Shown here one piece after another: positions 61,790 to 64,000 of a stretch of DNA of 64,000 nucleotides (positions are counted from its first letter, which is position 1; every line of letters begins with the position of its first letter). This DNA comes from JBMTVN01 sp046047235 (GTDB lineage: Bacteria; Verrucomicrobiota; Verrucomicrobiia; Limisphaerales; JAHDYP01): NCBI GenBank assembly GCA_046047235.1, contig JBJOII010000004.1:41487-105486 (forward strand), given 5' to 3'. Made by a program: the position numbers and the translations under genes. The notes beneath the pieces were generated by a model. That model searched no databases, was not told the DNA's origin, and worked only from the letters and a program-made list of their open reading frames with translations.

Positions 61790-63235
61790 ATGGTCCTCCC
61801 CCCTATGCAACAAACGGGAATCCGCCTGTTTAATACGCTGTCACGCTCCGTCGAACCGTTCGTCCCACGGGACCCCGAAGGCCGAAAGGTCGGCATGTAC
61901 TGCTGCGGCCCAACGGTCTATGACCGCGCCCACATCGGCAACTTCCGCACCTTCGTCTTCGCCGACCTCCTCCGCCGCTACCTCGAATTCCGCGGCTACA
62001 ATGTCTTCCACGTCATGAATGTCACCGACGTCGAAGACAAAATCATCCGCCGCGTCCGGGAAACCAAGACCCCCCTCCCCGAGTTCACCCAAAAACTGGA
62101 GCAGGCCTTCCTCGCCGACATGGACCTCCTCGGCTGCTCGCGCCCGCACGCCATGCCCCGCGCCACAGAACACATCCAGGACATCATCAACCTCATCCAA
62201 CGCCTGCAGGAACGCAACCTCGCCTACCAGGCCCCCGACAAATCCGTCTACTTCAGCATCGAGCGCTACCGCGCCATGGGCTGCCAATACGGCCGCCTCC
62301 TCAACCTCAACTTCGAAGCCATGCGCCCGGGCGAACGCGTCAGCCACGACGAATACGCCAAAGACTCCGTCGCCGACTTCGCCCTCTGGAAAGCCCGAGT
62401 CGATGACGACGGCCAAGTCCACTGGCCCAGCCCCTGGGGCGAAGGCCGCCCCGGCTGGCACATCGAATGCAGCGCCATGAGCATGAAACTGCTCGGCCCC
62501 AGCTTCGACCTCCACCTCGGCGGTGAAGACCTCGTCTTCCCCCACCACGAAGACGAAATCGCCCAAAGCGAAGGCGCAGGCCTCCAACAACCCGGCGAAG
62601 CGTGCGTCCATACCTGGGTCCACGGCGCCCACCTCCTCGTCGAAGGTAAAAAGATGAGCAAATCGCTCGGTAACTTCTTCACCATCGCCGACCTCACCGC
62701 CAAAGGCTTCCCCGGTCGCAATATCCGCTACCTCCTGCTCCAGGCCCACTACCGCGAAACGTTTAACTTCACTCTCGAAAACCTCACCGGCGCCTCATCC
62801 GCGCTCTCCCGACTCGACGACTGCCTCCTCAAACTCCGCGAAATCGCCGGCCCCACTTCCGCCGAACCCCACCCCGAACTCCTCAACGCCTTCACCGCCG
62901 CCATGGATGACGACCTCAATGTCGCCAGGGCCTGGGGCGTCATCTTTGACCAGATCCGCGATTGGAACCGGCAACTCGCAGCCAACGACCTCACCCCCGA
63001 ATCCGCCGCCGCCGCCCTCGCCGCCTGGGATCGCATCAATACTGTATTCGCCGTCACCACCCAACCCGAATCCAGCGCCCCACCAGAAATCGTCGCCCTC
63101 CTCGACCAACGTCAGGAAGCCCGACGCAACCGCGATTTCACCCGCGCCGACCAGCTCCGCGATGAACTCAAGGCCCAAGGCTGGATCATCGAAGACACCC
63201 CCAAAGGCCCCCGACTCAAACCCGCCCAAGGTTGA
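61790..63235 (+). CDS. cysS: Cysteinyl-tRNA synthetase
   Basis: 481 residues. Class I: C38/C39 in MYCCGPTVYDRAHIGN with HIGN (48-51), zinc ligands in HIECSAMS and FPHHEDEIAQSE, and KKMSKSLGNF. The C-terminal DALR-type anticodon domain closes the protein. ATG 61805 is an alternative start. It follows dus by 33 nt, so the tRNA genes mnmC-like, dus and cysS may share one transcript. Confidence 0.96.
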   Translation: MVLPPMQQTGIRLFNTLSRSVEPFVPRDPEGRKVGMYCCGPTVYDRAHIGNFRTFVFADLLRRYLEFRGYNVFHVMNVTDVEDKIIRRVRETKTPLPEFTQKLEQAFLADMDLLGCSRPHAMPRATEHIQDIINLIQRLQERNLAYQAPDKSVYFSIERYRAMGCQYGRLLNLNFEAMRPGERVSHDEYAKDSVADFALWKARVDDDGQVHWPSPWGEGRPGWHIECSAMSMKLLGPSFDLHLGGEDLVFPHHEDEIAQSEGAGLQQPGEACVHTWVHGAHLLVEGKKMSKSLGNFFTIADLTAKGFPGRNIRYLLLQAHYRETFNFTLENLTGASSALSRLDDCLLKLREIAGPTSAEPHPELLNAFTAAMDDDLNVARAWGVIFDQIRDWNRQLAANDLTPESAAAALAAWDRINTVFAVTTQPESSAPPEIVALLDQRQEARRNRDFTRADQLRDELKAQGWIIEDTPKGPRLKPAQG

Positions 63236-63294
63236 TCTCCCGCCAACCTGGCCTTAATGTCCAGCAATCCGCCCAAGCGGCAAACCAAGTCAGT

Positions 63295-64000
63295 ATGAAA
63301 CCGTTCCCCCTACCCTCCCGCCTCACCCTCGCCCTCATCGCTCTCGCCCTCCCCCTCCTGGCACCCCCCTCCTCCCTCGCTCAAACGCAACCCTCACAAC
63401 CCCCCCCCCCCCCCCAGCCCCCGAACACCACCAACTCTCCGACCACTCCCCACCCGCCCTGTCGTTCGCCCCACCCCACCGGTCCGCCGCACTCCCACAC
63501 CCACCTCATCCACAACCACCACCCCAGCCAAACCCTTCCCCCTGGTATTCACCAGCGACCTCATCGAAACCCAACCCGAACCCGGAGCCACTAACGCCCT
63601 CTTTACCCTCACCTTTACCAACACCTCCCCCGAGCCCGTCACTCTCACCAAAGTCCAAACCAGCTGCGGCTGCACCGCAGCCCAACTCCCCCAACTCCCA
63701 TGGACCATCGCCGCCAACGAATCCAACTCCTTCACGGTCAGTATGGATATCCGCGGCAAACGCCAGGCCGTCGCCAAGAAACTCTTTCTCTACTCCGACC
63801 AAGGCTACAAAAGCCTAACGGTGCGCGCCAATATCGTCGTCTCTAACGAGACCGACCCCGACCGCCTCCGCAATATGCAAATCGCCGCCACGGATCGCCA
63901 AGCCGTGTTCCGGGGTGACTGCGCACGCTGCCACGCCACACCCGCCGAAGGAAAGATGGGCAGAGAACTCTTCCAAGCCGTGTGCGCAGTATGCCACCTC
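63295..64000 (+). pseudogene. Exported DUF1573 / cytochrome c protein, frame broken at C16 (partial at right edge)
   Basis: ATG 63295 opens a signal peptide (LTLALIALALPLLAPPSSLAQ) followed by QPSQPPPP coded by the C tract. After the tract the original frame goes out of register and stops at 63594. The next frame, open to the window edge, carries a Pro/Thr linker, then a DUF1573 domain (LVFTSDLIETQPEPGATNAL, TKVQTSCGCTAAQLP), then two haem motifs CARCH and CAVCH. One C fewer (C15), or two more (C18), would join both parts. The truth may be a real frameshift, phase variation or a sequencing error. Confidence 0.75.
63400..63415 (+). repeat. C16 homopolymer inside the DUF1573/cytochrome gene
   Basis: Sixteen consecutive C encode a polyproline between the signal peptide and a Pro/Thr linker. 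At C16 the downstream domains are out of frame by +1. Confidence 0.85.

Overview
The window looks like a chromosomal segment of a GC-rich Gram-negative member of the Verrucomicrobiota, most likely close to the Pedosphaera/Limisphaera lineage. This is inferred from the gene repertoire, not from a marker phylogeny. The clues are an H-X9-DG pseudopilin, a CRTAC1-type FG-GAP/UnbV secreted protein, Tat-exported Gfo/Idh/MocA and TIM-barrel proteins, a STAS-fused MlaE and a small S21 next to a sugar isomerase. There is no phage, plasmid or CRISPR region. Most of the window is ordinary housekeeping sequence with small decayed or repeat-rich patches between genes.

Layout. 0-9 kb: tail of a secreted protein; a minus-strand operon for an ABC importer of unknown ligand (tandem-duplicated binding protein, STAS protein, permease, ATPase, GNAT enzyme); then an FG-GAP/UnbV protein overlapping a haem-binding DUF3365 protein; tRNA-Pro. 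9-12.3 kb: rsmD, a pseudopilin, gap. 12.4-15.2 kb: MEMO-family protein plus an ABC/FtsX exporter. 15.3-22.3 kb: Tat-exported oxidoreductase, parB, PfkB kinase, def, rpoN, WalJ-like hydrolase. 22.3-23.4 kb: a decayed patch with an ankyrin remnant, two palindromic repeats and an IS5-type transposase remnant. 23.4-31.6 kb: an NfnAB/SudAB-like flavoprotein pair, thiD, a subtilase with PA and P domains, ppk1. 31.6-37.8 kb: flippase-like membrane protein, sugar isomerase, rpsU, mfd. 38-41.3 kb: a compact cluster of PurD-like ATP-grasp, alanine racemase and aminoacyl-tRNA-protein transferase. 41.4-47.3 kb: galactose cluster (XylR-type regulator divergent from galK, sodium/sugar symporter, lipoprotein mutarotase). 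47.3-53.4 kb: Tat-exported TIM-barrel protein with a nitroreductase, response regulator with DUF4388, tRNA-Val, a ClpX-like ATPase and a PilX-like protein. 53.7-57.4 kb: Mla-type lipid transport operon. 57.4-64 kb: CoaB-like, NUDIX, Hsp20, MnmC-like, Dus, CysS, and an exported DUF1573/cytochrome c protein whose frame is broken at a run of 16 C.

Most notable signals. First, five dispersed 36-bp palindromes (TACGGATT...AATCCGTA with an ACAC/GTGT-type centre) lie between genes, and three of them show paired changes in both arms. Second, heptamer-based arrays begin right at the 3' ends of three minus-strand genes and carry TGA/TAA in shifting frames on the gene strand. Third, the C16 tract is a possible phase-variation site or an assembly error. 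The + strand is C-rich in genes of both orientations in much of the window, which points to a replication-linked skew.
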